From JAABSP01 sp011390135 (GTDB lineage: Bacteria > Desulfobacterota > Desulfobacteria > Desulfobacterales > JAABSP01), in assembly GCA_011390135.1 (NCBI GenBank), contig JAABSZ010000001.1, positions 1-64,000 on the forward strand: a stretch of DNA of 64,000 nucleotides. The letters are read 5' to 3'. A program made the position numbers and the translations under genes. The notes under the pieces were generated by a model. It worked only from the letters and a program-made list of their open reading frames with translations, was not told where the DNA came from and did no database searches. Positions 16,750 to 25,785 of this stretch are shown here, one piece after another (position 1 is the first letter of the stretch; every line of letters begins with the position of its first letter).

Positions 16750-17067
16750 TCATTTGAAATCAATATTCTCTTTTTTTTGTTCCCAAGACTTTATATTTGC
16801 AACTGCGAACTCCCAGTCCATGAGATCATCTTCCCATTCAAAATTCTCTTCATTTTCCATTGCATCGACCCGGGCCTTGAATTCTTCGAAACTGCAATTG
16901 TACTTCTTTATGAAATGGCGGTCTTCTGCTCCATATTTATTGATCTTTTCCTGAACCATGTTCAAAGCATAGTTCCGGAGCAGATAAACCGGAGAGACAG
17001 CCATGTCTTTATAGATGTGTAGCAAAGACTCCGGAATCTCAATTTTGGTATAGAGTTCCTTTTCCAT
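16750..17067 (-). CDS. Hypothetical protein, possible antitoxin-like, 105 aa
   Basis: Small acidic protein not firmly recognised. It starts MEKELYTKIEIPESLLHIYK and has a middle segment KKYNCSFEEFKARVD followed by an acidic, tryptophan-rich tail (EWEDDLMDWEFAVANIKSW). A short N-terminal strand, a helical body and an acidic EFxxR segment are seen in some single-domain antitoxins of the TumA-like kind, but no toxin gene lies next to it. The ATG at 17067 has AAGGG upstream; a longer frame runs into the decayed genes before it. It sits at the end of a degraded accessory patch (YhcG and helicase-like remnants), which fits an orphan plasmid- or island-type gene. Confidence 0.55.
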   Translation of the reverse strand: MEKELYTKIEIPESLLHIYKDMAVSPVYLLRNYALNMVQEKINKYGAEDRHFIKKYNCSFEEFKARVDAMENEENFEWEDDLMDWEFAVANIKSWEQKKENIDFK

Positions 17068-17098
17068 GATGAGCCCTTTCTTTCGGCTTTTCAGTTGA

Positions 17099-17269
17099 TC
17101 AATATTTGTCCGAATCAGTCCGGCCATTGTCTGGTGCAAAGTCGAACTCCCATTTTTTCACGAACTGCACCTGAAAGACATGCCCTGCCTCCCGGAGAAG
17201 CAGATCGATTTCCGGATAACCGCGAACCTCCCGCTGCATCCGCTCGTAAACAAGACCTGCGCCCTTCAT
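17099..17269 (-). pseudogene. Remnant of an AlbA/RecG-like ATP-binding protein C-terminus, 56 codons
   Basis: A 56-codon open frame starting with an ATG that overlaps the YhcG stop (ATGA). Its translation contains GAGLVYERMQREVRGYPE and EAGHVFQVQFVKK. This resembles the C-terminal end of Schlafen/AlbA_2-type putative transcriptional regulators, in which a GTG-x-R-M block precedes a final beta strand ending QV-x-F. Everything upstream of that block is missing, so I read it as a truncated remnant. Assignment is by motif recall only. Confidence 0.45.
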
Positions 17270-17999
17270 TCCATCCCATCCAGCAATGCCGAAATCTCCT
17301 TCGGAGAAGGCAGAACCCCCTTCAGCTCTTCCGGCAGGCGTTTCACGACGCGGTAAGTCGCTACTCCAATAGGCTTTCGTGCATCATGCAGCGCATATTC
17401 GACGACGGTCCGATTCTTTTCCTTGCAGAGAATGATGCCGATGGAGGGGTTCTCCTCGGCCTCCCGCACATGCCGGTCCAGCGCGGTCAGGTAAAACTGC
17501 ATCTTGCCGAATTGGTCTGTCCCAGCAGGGTCCTTTCATAGCTCCCGTTTTCGGTCTGATGGATGAGGATGTTTTTGGTCCAGCCGAATTTGCGGGTCAT
17601 GCGGATGTAGAATTCTCTTTCAAGAGCGTCCTTGCAGCGTTCAAGGATGATCAGGTTATGGCTCCAGCCGATTTCTCGCACCATTGGTGCGAGTTTTTCC
17701 GAATTTTCATATGCGCCGAAAAAAGCCTTCATCCGCCAGAGATTCGACGCTGAAAAGCCCCCGACCCCAGGAAATTCCGATTGCAGATCCGAGGCGAGCT
17801 GCTGCACCACAGATTTTCCCCATCCTTCATCCTTCTGCCGTTCAAGAATCATCCTTCCAATGTCCCAGTACAGTCCCACCAGCTCTTTGTTGACCGATTT
17901 GAGCGCCGAATACTGGGCCGAGCGGATGCGAGCTTTGATGTCGGCAAGAACGCCCGGATAATCGTCGGGAAGCTTTTTGAAATCTTTACGCATATCCAT
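17266..17999 (-). pseudogene. yhcG: Disrupted YhcG/DUF1016 PD-(D/E)XK nuclease-family gene
   Basis: A DUF1016 gene broken by an internal deletion. The N-terminal part (17999 down to about 17520) encodes the intact DUF1016_N domain, with KELVGLYWDIGRMILERQ, GFSASNLWRMKAFF and ENGSYERTLLGQTN. The frame then shifts at ACCAATTCGGCAAG and ends in a stop, while the other frame continues as FGKMQFYLTALDRHV, ENPSIGIILCKEK and ALHDARKPIGVATYRV to 17266. In intact relatives roughly 90-100 residues lie between these points and hold the nuclease active site, so the core has been lost. The downstream piece could still be translated as 78 aa. Family relatives act as restriction-associated or toxin-like nucleases. 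Confidence 0.85.
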
Positions 18000-18336
18000 C
18001 AAACCTGCTCTTCGTTTTCCATTGCTATATTTCGGGCATTTTCGGTTTTTCCGTTGTCAGGATCGAGTGCTGTGGATATCCTACCACCGCTGCAACTTTT
18101 TGCCAATCCTTAGATGGGCATTGAAATCTCATCAGTTGTAATAGTTTTTCTTGACTTGTGTCCAAATATAATCATAATTCCTCCATCGTAACCGTTTTTC
18201 TGCCGTCCAGACAAGGGTTGACAAAAACGGCCTTTCAGGGCATGTTGAGCAAAAGATGACCCAATGAACCGGGTCATATGACAAAAATGGAGGGAAGTCC
18301 ATGAGCCATATCCGCCGACTTTTCAGATAGCGAAAA
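18000..18336. other. Intergenic region, 337 bp, with a small inverted repeat
   Basis: Divergent region between the yhcG remnant and the glutamine cyclotransferase. No gene was found. A 7-bp inverted repeat ATGACCC (18256-18262) and GGGTCAT (18271-18277) lies about 60 nt upstream of the cyclotransferase start and could be an operator. GGAGGGAAGT follows at 18290-18299. Confidence 0.4.
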
Positions 18337-19278
18337 ATGAATAAGCATATCTACACCATTATTATCGGCCTGCTTCTCGCCATTCTCCTCGTCCTTTTTG
18401 CCTGCAATACCCAAAAGAAATCCGATGCCGAACAGTCTGATAAGGATGGACAAGGAAACGATATACGGACAAATCCGGTGATAGATCCGATTTCAAATCC
18501 TGCCCCAGATTCATCCCCCATCAGCCAGTACACCGTTCATGTCATCCGCCGGCTCCCCCACAACGGCGACCGAACCTTCACCCAGGGCCTTGAAATCCAC
18601 GAGGGATACCTCTACGAAAGCACCGGCAGAACCGCAGAGACCGCGCTGAAGAAGATCGATATCGAGACCGGAGAAATCCTTTTTCAGCAGAACCTCGAGG
18701 AATACTTTTCCCAAGAGATGTACTTCGGAGAGGGGATCACCATCTGGGAGGAGAAGATCATCCACCTCTCCTGGCAGAAAAAGATCGCTTATTTTTATAC
18801 CCTCGACTTTAAAAAGACCGGCAGGGAATTCCATTATGATACCGAAGGCTGGGGCCTCACCCACAACGATAAGTTCCTGATCATGAGCGACGGCTCCCGA
18901 TTCATCCACTTCAGGGACCCGGAAACCTTTGAAATAAAAAGAACCATCGATGTCGGCGTCGAAAACCTCAACGAGCTGGAGTATGTAAAGGGCAGCATCT
19001 ATGCCAACATCTGGTTCGAAGACTTCATCCTGGTCATCGACGAGATCTCCGGAACCGTCACCGGAAAGATCGACGCATCGGAGCTGCTCTGCTCACAGCT
19101 CAATAAGCAGACAGGCGCGGTACTGAACGGGATCGCCTATGACAGCCGGTCAGATACATTCTACATCACGGGGAAGAAATGTCCCGATATCTACGAGGTG
19201 ACGTTTGAAAAGAAGCAGAACGCCCTCATCACCGGCCATCGTCACCAGGATTTCCCAAACCTTTCGGGGTCGTCATAA
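18337..19278 (+). CDS. Glutaminyl-peptide cyclotransferase (glutamine cyclotransferase) lipoprotein, 313 aa
   Basis: Beta-propeller glutaminyl cyclase of the plant/bacterial type, which converts N-terminal Gln to pyroglutamate. A lipoprotein signal peptide ends LLVLFAC (Cys about residue 23), followed by a charged linker. The catalytic domain shows the family blocks DRTFTQGLEIHEGYLYESTG, YFGEGITIW, TEGWGLTHNDKFLIMSDGS, ELEYVKGSIYANIW and LNGIAYDSRSDTFYITGK. The length is normal for a secreted member. It is alone on the plus strand, facing the FlgO/CsgG-like gene 21 bp away. Anchoring in an envelope membrane is inferred from the lipobox. Confidence 0.9.
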   Translation: MNKHIYTIIIGLLLAILLVLFACNTQKKSDAEQSDKDGQGNDIRTNPVIDPISNPAPDSSPISQYTVHVIRRLPHNGDRTFTQGLEIHEGYLYESTGRTAETALKKIDIETGEILFQQNLEEYFSQEMYFGEGITIWEEKIIHLSWQKKIAYFYTLDFKKTGREFHYDTEGWGLTHNDKFLIMSDGSRFIHFRDPETFEIKRTIDVGVENLNELEYVKGSIYANIWFEDFILVIDEISGTVTGKIDASELLCSQLNKQTGAVLNGIAYDSRSDTFYITGKKCPDIYEVTFEKKQNALITGHRHQDFPNLSGSS

Positions 19279-19299
19279 CTGCCCGAAGTCCTGACTGAT

Positions 19300-20832
19300 T
19301 TAAAGCGTAAGGCCGGATATTTTAGCGGTAAAATCCGGAAGCCCATATCCAGATATATACGAACTCAGTGTAAATTCCTTTGAACCGCTCTTCAGATCAC
19401 GAAAGACAATTGTATACGCAAGAGGAATGCCGACAGGGAAAACTTTATATTCTACTAATTCCGAATTTTTAAAACCATATCTGTTTCCATTGTTATCAAC
19501 AAGATATGACCTTTCTTTTGGATTGTAAATTTTCATTTGGCCGTTATCGTTTTTGGTTTTATTGACAAATTTTAATTTCAGTACAAGTCCTTCCTCTGTA
19601 CGGTCGAAAGACAATACATCTATTCTGACGGCATCATTCTCATAGAAAAGCTTCTGATTTTGGTCATTTCCTCTACCTGACCCCTGGTTTGAAACCGTAG
19701 TCGTCGGCCCAACGTTTCCCGGATACTTTGTATTACTGATCATTGCAACGATATCCGGCGTCTTGTTGAAACTCACCTCAGCAGCCGTCAACGCCAATCC
19801 TTTCTCCACATCGACCATCCGCGCCCGGATGGCAAGGCTGTTGCCCATATCCGATACGCTGCCCAGCAGCACGATCTCACTGCCGAGCAACTTTCCCAGC
19901 CGCTGGGCCGTGGAGATGTCAATAATGCCCGAATGGTTCAATTGCTGCTGCTCCATAACCTGATCCAGTTTGGACCGCTCCACGACCTGGAATCCCTTCT
20001 GCACGAGCTGAACCGACATGCTTTCGTAGACATTTCGGGTAAAAAGGTTGAACCCGTTTCCATACGGGAATTCGATAAGGGCGATCGTATTGACTTTTTT
20101 GACCACAGACGGCTGAACCGGGGGAGGAACCTGGGGTCTTCGGGCCGGCCGTTCGCTTTCGCCTGTGCCCCCATCTTCCGACTTCATCGGATCATAGAGA
20201 ATCTTCAGTTTTGCCCAGGTGGATGCATCCACGGTGCCGGTCTCCGGAAGCCTGGAGAATTTCTGAAACCTTCGAACGGCATCCGACAGTCTCGACAGGT
20301 CATCTTCCCGGTAGGGGCCGGGGGAGAATCCGCCGCTTTCCAGACGCCTGAACACCGACTGCAGATCGATGCCCTCCACCTCGATGACGGTATCCGCATA
20401 GGAACGGACATCGGGCGTAGGCTGCGGTGTACTCACAGGGGATATGTTGTTCGTCTGATAGACCTTGTCATTTTTTTGGATCGGCTCGAAGATGGCCGTT
20501 GCAACGGCATGCGAAAATTCCTTCCGCACCTTCGTGATCTGGATGATGCCTACGGACCGTTCCTTGTAATAGTGCTTTCCATCCACGATCATCACATCCC
20601 CCAGGCGGACCACTTCGAATTGCGCCCCTTCATACACCGAATCCTTTTCGCCCAGATTGATGTAGATGATGTCGCCGTCTATGCCGATGACTTTTCCGGA
20701 TGTCGTGGATGTCAGTTTGTCTGCCAGTTCCTGAATTTTGGCGGTGAATTCGGGCTGAGCAGCAGCAGTATGAACGAAAATCAGGACAAGCAGAGCCGTA
20801 AAGATTAAATATCCCCATCTCTCTTTCTTCAT
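19300..20832 (-). CDS. Periplasmic FlgO/CsgG-like protein with peptidoglycan-binding module, 510 aa
   Basis: Exported multi-domain envelope protein. A signal peptide (residues 1-25, HTAAAQ) precedes a FlgT-C-like domain (GKVIGIDGDIIYINLGEKDSV, then GDVMIVDGK, to about 125). A peptidoglycan-binding-type module follows (about 150-215: DLQSVFRRLESGGFSPGPY, then FQKFSRLPETGTVDASTW), and then a FlgO/CsgG-like domain (about 245-370: ALIEFPYGNGFN, QKGFQVVERSKLDQVM, GKLLGSEIVLLGSVSDMG, RMVDVEKGLALTAAEV). The C-terminal 130 residues form a beta-rich DUF4352-like domain. It has a close paralogue 560 bp upstream. The role is unknown; these domains occur in outer-membrane assembly proteins for flagella and curli. 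Confidence 0.82.
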   Translation of the reverse strand: MKKERWGYLIFTALLVLIFVHTAAAQPEFTAKIQELADKLTSTTSGKVIGIDGDIIYINLGEKDSVYEGAQFEVVRLGDVMIVDGKHYYKERSVGIIQITKVRKEFSHAVATAIFEPIQKNDKVYQTNNISPVSTPQPTPDVRSYADTVIEVEGIDLQSVFRRLESGGFSPGPYREDDLSRLSDAVRRFQKFSRLPETGTVDASTWAKLKILYDPMKSEDGGTGESERPARRPQVPPPVQPSVVKKVNTIALIEFPYGNGFNLFTRNVYESMSVQLVQKGFQVVERSKLDQVMEQQQLNHSGIIDISTAQRLGKLLGSEIVLLGSVSDMGNSLAIRARMVDVEKGLALTAAEVSFNKTPDIVAMISNTKYPGNVGPTTTVSNQGSGRGNDQNQKLFYENDAVRIDVLSFDRTEEGLVLKLKFVNKTKNDNGQMKIYNPKERSYLVDNNGNRYGFKNSELVEYKVFPVGIPLAYTIVFRDLKSGSKEFTLSSYISGYGLPDFTAKISGLTL

Positions 20833-20956
20833 CTTTTATCCTCCTTGATTTTTTAATAGATCAAACAGATCAAATGGATTACGACAAGCATCTGCCAAAG
20901 CCATCATTATTACTTTTTTCTCTCAGAAATTATGAGAAGAATTCATTTAGGCAGAA

Positions 20957-21094
20957 TTACATGTCTCCTTCAGGGTCATAAAGCATCTTCAGCTTTGCCC
21001 AGGTTTGCCTGTCCAAGACGCCGCTCTCATCGAGATTGGCAAATTTCTGAAATCGCTTAATCGCCTACGACAGCCGCGTCAAATCCTCCTTCCG
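20957..21094 (-). pseudogene. Relic of a third peptidoglycan-binding module
   Basis: The minus strand reads RKEDLTRLS, an in-frame TAG, then AIKRFQKFANLDESGVLD and RQTWAKLKMLYDPEGDM followed by TAA. This lines up with the peptidoglycan-binding module of both flanking paralogues (LSRLSDAVRRFQKFSRL and TWAKLKILYDP). Only this 46-codon piece remains, so a third family copy was present and has decayed. Confidence 0.82.
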
Positions 21095-21224
21095 AAGAAA
21101 ACAAAATAACAGACAAAAAGTACTGTTCCCAGAATCAATTCAATTCTTTTTAAACCCTATACATCATCTTGGTCTCCATTGAATTCAAAGTCAAAAATCA
21201 ATAAAGCAATCTTTTTACTGTGTT

Positions 21225-21396
21225 CAATAGTCCGGTAAAAATTATCAACCCTATCGAATAATTACTGGAGTATTGGCATCACACTGAATTTTTACCGGAC
21301 TATTGACATCAGGCTGACTTGCAAAAAAATCGAGGCCGCCTCTCATGAGCTGCTTAACTTCGAAAGAATCGCAGCATAATTTTTACCGGACTATTG
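21225..21396. mobile_element. MITE-like element, 172 bp, with 19-bp terminal inverted repeats and 7-bp target duplication
   Basis: Perfect terminal inverted repeats: caatagtccggtaaaaatt at 21225-21243 and its complement at 21378-21396. An additional identical copy of the right-end sequence lies inside at 21287-21305, preceded by a degenerate 30-bp copy (21257-21286). The element is bracketed by CTGTGTT on both sides (21218-21224 and 21397-21403), a probable target-site duplication. It has no open frame and so needs a transposase in trans. It sits at the very 3' end of the paralogue gene and supplies its final CAA TAG. Confidence 0.8.
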
Positions 21397-22947
21397 CTGT
21401 GTTTTAATTACGGGAAAACTACGAAACTGAACAGAAAATCGCTGCTCTCCTTCAGAAGTCCAACAACCGAGATCAAATCTTGGGATAATTTTTGCTTCTG
21501 GATGCATATTTCCAAACCTTAGACTTGCCATCGTTGGTACATCTGTAACCATTAATGCCGTAACATAACCAGGGCTTTTGTTACCAGCAATTTTTTTACC
21601 GGCAAGCAAAACATGTTCCGGCCAATGTTCAACGCCATTATCATCAACTATCCTTGTTATGGGCCGATTAGTATGATAGTTGTTGTATATTGCTAAATCT
21701 TTATCCTTTTCGTTACTTGTAATATAGATATGTATCATCAATTGCTGCCCGGACAATTCGCAGCTCTGAATCTCAAAAGAGAATCCTTGTGCTTGTTGAA
21801 CAACAGGAAAACCTTTTGACGAAATATTGCCAACGCTGCCGCCGCCGATGACGGCAGTTCCGGAAATCCTTGATTCTTCTCGCATCAATGCTAAAATATC
21901 AGGGGCCTTTCTGATCTCCACCTCTGCGGCAGTCATTGCCACCCCTTTTTCCACATCAACCAGCCGGGCACGAATAACTGCATTATTTCCGACATCGGTT
22001 ATAGTCCCCAGAAGTGCCGCCTCGCTTCCCAGCAGTTTACCCAATTTCTGTGCAGTAGAGATGTCCACCAACCCGGAATATGATATATTCTGCTCATTCA
22101 ATATCTTTTGCAGTTGGGATCGCTCGACTACCTGATAGCCTTTTTGAATAAAATATACGGAAAGACCCTCGTATACATTTTTTGTGAAATCGTTGAAAGA
22201 ATTACCGTGGGGAAACTCCGTAAGGACAATCTTATTGACTTTTAAGACCCCCGGTACTTGGGAGGATGGATTGAAGGGATGAGTTGCTTTCTTATTGTCA
22301 GGTCCCAGTGGGTCATATAGAAATTTCATCTTTGCCCATGTCGCTGCATCCAATTGTCCATTTACCGTCAGGTGTGCAAATTTTTGAAATCGCTTGATCG
22401 CTTCCGATAACTGAGTCAGATTCCTTTCGTCATAATGACCCGGTGAAAATCCTCCGTTTTTCAGCCGTCGGTGAACCGATTTCAGATCAACACTTGGAAC
22501 AGCGATAAGTCCTTGTCCTATTCCTGTCGAATCAGAACGCCCTTCCGGAGAAATGATATTTTGCTGATATACTTTGTCTCCCTTCCGAATCGGCATGAGG
22601 GCTGCAATGGGATTTGCCAAGGACATATTTCTCCTGACTTTTGAAACCTGAATCTTTCCAACAGGCTCTTCTTCATAATAGGGTTTCCCATCCAGCATCA
22701 TGACATCCCCCGGGCGAACGACTTCATAAACAGAGCCTTCAAAAACAGAATCTTTCTCTCCCAGATTGATGTAGACGACATCATCTCTTACATCAATAAC
22801 TTTACCGGAAACAGACGAAGTAAGTTTATCCGCCAATTCTTGAATTTTTTGGGTCAACTCGCTTTGGGCAGCAGAATTTCCAGGAGATATAACCACAAAC
22901 AAGAAAATTGCAAAGCTAAGGAATAAAGTTAAAATTCTTTTCTTCAT
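21391..22947 (-). CDS. Periplasmic FlgO/CsgG-like protein with peptidoglycan-binding module (paralogue), 518 aa
   Basis: Paralogue of the gene at 19300-20832 with the same order: signal peptide (to about residue 27, NSAAQ), FlgT-C-like domain (GKVIDVRDDVVYINLGEKDSV), peptidoglycan-binding module (DLKSVHRRLKNGGFSPGHY, then FQKFAHLTVNGQLDAATWAK), FlgO/CsgG-like domain (LTEFPHGNSFN, QKGYQVVERSQLQKI, GKLLGSEAALLGTITDVG) and a beta-rich C-terminal domain that differs from its relative. The ATG at 22947 has AAAGGAAAGGAAC upstream and follows the FlgT-N-like gene by 23 nt. The stop codon lies in the right end of the MITE-like element; without it the gene would end one codon earlier (CAG TAA). Confidence 0.83.
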   Translation of the reverse strand: MKKRILTLFLSFAIFLFVVISPGNSAAQSELTQKIQELADKLTSSVSGKVIDVRDDVVYINLGEKDSVFEGSVYEVVRPGDVMMLDGKPYYEEEPVGKIQVSKVRRNMSLANPIAALMPIRKGDKVYQQNIISPEGRSDSTGIGQGLIAVPSVDLKSVHRRLKNGGFSPGHYDERNLTQLSEAIKRFQKFAHLTVNGQLDAATWAKMKFLYDPLGPDNKKATHPFNPSSQVPGVLKVNKIVLTEFPHGNSFNDFTKNVYEGLSVYFIQKGYQVVERSQLQKILNEQNISYSGLVDISTAQKLGKLLGSEAALLGTITDVGNNAVIRARLVDVEKGVAMTAAEVEIRKAPDILALMREESRISGTAVIGGGSVGNISSKGFPVVQQAQGFSFEIQSCELSGQQLMIHIYITSNEKDKDLAIYNNYHTNRPITRIVDDNGVEHWPEHVLLAGKKIAGNKSPGYVTALMVTDVPTMASLRFGNMHPEAKIIPRFDLGCWTSEGEQRFSVQFRSFPVIKTQQ

Positions 22948-22970
22948 GTTCCTTTCCTTTCTCGAACAAT

Positions 22971-24017
22971 TCAATTTACCCTCAATGCCAATGAATCGGT
23001 ATCAAACCCTTTGATTGAAATCGAAAGATCCTGCGGCGGTGTCCTTAGAATAAGATCGGCCAGAGTTTTGCTTTGTCCGGCAAAACGAACCAGATATCTC
23101 GCCTCTCCGCTGTTGAAGGATTTCAAATCCACCTTTTTGACCCCAAAAAGCCTGCTCAGATGCTTCGTGAATTGTTGCACCGTATCATATGAACCTGTTT
23201 TTGCACTTAAGGAAATGGTTTTTCCGCTTGTCAGCTCCCGGCTCCACTTCTCACTGACCGATCCGATCAACTTCGAAGCAAGGACCTCGGCGGCCTGTTG
23301 ATACGCCTGTTTCAAGGCGGCATCCTCATTCAGTCCGGCTCCGTTGGAAACCGCGCTTTCCGCTGCAATCACCTCTTGCGTGCTTCTCCGGATCGCCTTT
23401 GCATCCAATTTTGCAACAACCCCGTGAAAACCCGTGTTTCCAACCACATTTCTGTTCGTGATCCTGCCTTCTGTTTTTACAATGACATCCGGTGGGGTTT
23501 CTGCATTCTCATCAACGACATAAAAGCCCTTTGCACTGAATATACGCTTGAGGGCAGGGATCGATTCGGAATGCTCCAGCCCCTGATCCTCTCCGCGGAT
23601 CTCGACCACCGGATTGCCGACCGCATCCAGCAGTATCCCCAGGGCCGTCAGGTCATCTTTTACCGATTCACCGGAGACCATGACCAGAACCGTGACGCTC
23701 AAAATCTCCGGCTGCTCTCTCAGCTCAAGGATCTTATACTCTTTTACATATCCTCTGGTTTTGCTCAACACGGAGCGATCGATGGAGACATAGTTTTGGG
23801 TAAAACTTTCCGCGGTGATGTAAGCGCCCATCACTTTGGTAATGGCCGTGCTGAAGGCTTCCTGAAGGGCCCGTTCCTTTGCCTGAGGCGTATTTCCCTC
23901 ATAGATCACGGCCTCTCCCATCACAGTGACGGATTGATCCTTCTCCGCACAGAGCGCCTTTACAGGAATTGCCGCCATTACCGCCAGAAAAAAGATGATC
24001 AGAAGATTGGCTTTCAT
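22971..24017 (-). CDS. Periplasmic FlgT-N-like protein, 348 aa
   Basis: Exported protein with a signal peptide (about residues 1-23, KALCAEK). An N-terminal domain resembles the FlgT N-terminal fold: VTVMGEAVIYEGNTPQAKERAL, QEAFSTAITKVMGAY and RGYVKEYKILELREQP. The middle section (about 130-260) has QQAAEVLASKL, reminiscent of FlgO/CsgG-type subunits. The C-terminal third carries two short beta-alpha-beta units of the kind seen in assembly proteins. It overlaps the upstream TPR gene by 4 nt (ATGA) and precedes the CsgG-like paralogue, so the genes are coupled. A direct flagellar role is unlikely, since no flagellar gene is near. Confidence 0.72.
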   Translation of the reverse strand: MKANLLIIFFLAVMAAIPVKALCAEKDQSVTVMGEAVIYEGNTPQAKERALQEAFSTAITKVMGAYITAESFTQNYVSIDRSVLSKTRGYVKEYKILELREQPEILSVTVLVMVSGESVKDDLTALGILLDAVGNPVVEIRGEDQGLEHSESIPALKRIFSAKGFYVVDENAETPPDVIVKTEGRITNRNVVGNTGFHGVVAKLDAKAIRRSTQEVIAAESAVSNGAGLNEDAALKQAYQQAAEVLASKLIGSVSEKWSRELTSGKTISLSAKTGSYDTVQQFTKHLSRLFGVKKVDLKSFNSGEARYLVRFAGQSKTLADLILRTPPQDLSISIKGFDTDSLALRVN

Positions 24018-25690
24018 AGCATTGCATCCTCCAATAAATAGTTGTCAAACAGATCGTTCTTCTCCAGCCGGTCTCCTTTTTGCCGGTACCGGCCCGCGGT
24101 TTCAAAATCCCCTATCCTCTGGTAGATTTCCGCCAGCGCCCGAAACGCATCCATATAATAGGGGCCTTCCGCGGCCGATCGCTTCAACAGGATGACGGCC
24201 TGCTCCAGTTTTCCCGATGCCATGTAGCAGAGGCCCAGATAGTGACGGGCATTTCTGCCTGAGCCCTGATCCTTTGCGAGCCGCTCGAAGATCCCGATCG
24301 CCTTTTCCGTAATCCCCTTTTTCATGTAAGCCCGTCCCAGACCCAGCAGAGCCCTCCGGTTGCCGGGATCTGATGCCACTATCTGCCGGAAAAGATGCTC
24401 GGCGTCATCGTAACGGTTCAGGGCCAGCCAGGTCTGCCCCAGATTGTTTTGAACTCCGATCTTATCCGCTACAGAGGGCAGGGCAGCCCTGTAAGCTTCC
24501 GCGGCTTCTCCGTACCGGCCCAGCCTGAACAGCGCATTGCCCGTCCAGAAGAAGAATGCCGAAGGATCTTCATCCCTTCGGGCCGATAAAAACGCCGACA
24601 GCGCCTGTTCGTACTTTTTCAGGCCGTAAAAGCTCTTTCCCCGGACAAGGGCGAGATCCGCCCCCTTTCCCCCCAGCGCCTCTGCCTTATCCGTTTCCAG
24701 AAGCGCTTCTTCGAAAAACCCCAGAGAGAGGTATTCTTCGCCCAACAGCCGATGATCCATCTCTGTGACCGCATTCCTCAGCCGAAAATGCATCAGCTCT
24801 TTGCGGCCTTCATCGATGAGCCAGAGATCTTCCCCCCCGAATGCAAAGCGCTTGGGTGTTTTGAAAAGGCTTTCGTAGAGGGGGAAACGGCCCTTCAGCT
24901 CCAGATCGGTTGAAAGATAGAAGAGATGCCTGCCCAGTGCATCCGTAAGATAAAGGTAGCCTTCGGGCCCCATGTTCATGTCTGCAATCTTGATATAGGT
25001 TTTGTCAGCCGTTTTCAAAAGAGGCCCTTTTGAAATGATCTTCCCTCCCCTGATTTTGATCAGATCCACACGATTTTCATCCAGACAGATCGTGGTTTCC
25101 GGCCCCATGGAGAGGCAATCTGCAATGTCTCCCCCGTAACTCTTTCCAATATCCCTCACAAAGACGGTATTGTCTGCCATAGAGAAGATCAGCAGCTTTT
25201 TTTGCCCGCTGTCCCAGACGGCCGTTTGACCATCCGGCATTTTCGATATGGAGACGAGCCGGTCCAGGGCAAGATGGGTATTGCCGAAAACTCTTACGAT
25301 CGGGCCGGCCGGTTGGGTGACGATAATTTCATGCCGATATGGATAGGCGATCCACAACCGTCCTTCTTTATCTGCTTCGATGGATGCCGGACCAATTAAA
25401 CGCTCTTTTTCCCGGAGCCTGATGGGAACAGGCGCGAAGGATTTTCTCTCCGCCTGTAGATGCCAGAGATCCGAAGAGGATGGGTCGATGATGAAGATTC
25501 TTTGATCCGGCAGAACCGCAAGATCCGTATCGACGCCGAACCCTTCCATGTCGAAGGCTTCTATCCATTCCAGATAGAGGGTGCCGGCCTCCGATGCCGG
25601 GACCCGGGGAACAGTTCCCGCAGCAATGACAAAGCATACGGCTGTGACAAGATATAAAATGACAGGATCTGTTTTTCGACGAGGTGACAT
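24014..25690 (-). CDS. Secreted beta-propeller plus TPR protein, 558 aa
   Basis: Exported scaffold-type protein. After a signal peptide (about residues 12-33, PRVPASEA), residues 40-310 contain repeated beta-strand motifs with LAVLPDQRIFIIDPSSSDLW and ADMNMGPEGYLYLTDALGR, fitting an NHL-like propeller. Residues 320-540 are TPR repeats: YLSLGFFEEALLETDKAEALG, YGEAAEAYRAAL, YDDAEHLFRQIVASDPGNRRALLGLGRAYMKKG and LEQAVILLKRSAAEG (listed as separate repeats). Both folds are protein-protein interaction surfaces. It lies between the LPP20-like gene and the FlgT-N-like gene, with the latter coupled by ATGA. No enzymatic motif is seen. Confidence 0.78.
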   Translation of the reverse strand: MSPRRKTDPVILYLVTAVCFVIAAGTVPRVPASEAGTLYLEWIEAFDMEGFGVDTDLAVLPDQRIFIIDPSSSDLWHLQAERKSFAPVPIRLREKERLIGPASIEADKEGRLWIAYPYRHEIIVTQPAGPIVRVFGNTHLALDRLVSISKMPDGQTAVWDSGQKKLLIFSMADNTVFVRDIGKSYGGDIADCLSMGPETTICLDENRVDLIKIRGGKIISKGPLLKTADKTYIKIADMNMGPEGYLYLTDALGRHLFYLSTDLELKGRFPLYESLFKTPKRFAFGGEDLWLIDEGRKELMHFRLRNAVTEMDHRLLGEEYLSLGFFEEALLETDKAEALGGKGADLALVRGKSFYGLKKYEQALSAFLSARRDEDPSAFFFWTGNALFRLGRYGEAAEAYRAALPSVADKIGVQNNLGQTWLALNRYDDAEHLFRQIVASDPGNRRALLGLGRAYMKKGITEKAIGIFERLAKDQGSGRNARHYLGLCYMASGKLEQAVILLKRSAAEGPYYMDAFRALAEIYQRIGDFETAGRYRQKGDRLEKNDLFDNYLLEDAML

Positions 25691-25749
25691 GCAAAATTCT
25701 CCGGAACCGGGGTTGTTCGATGCGAATCATGAAAGTACAGACAGGCGGG

Positions 25750-25778
25750 GGGGCTTTTGAAAAGGATTCAAAAGCCCC
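25750..25778 (-). terminator. Hairpin between the LPP20-like and TPR genes
   Basis: Perfect 11-bp stem (ggggcttttga at 25750-25760, tcaaaagcccc at 25768-25778) with a 7-nt loop. It has no clear T run after it on the minus strand, so it may only partly terminate or may stabilise the upstream mRNA. Confidence 0.5.
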
Positions 25779-25785
25779 TGCCGGC

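Noticed and set aside
21225..21396. Complete insertion sequence with transposase
   Set aside because: The interval is only 172 bp and has no open frame, so it can only be a non-autonomous element.
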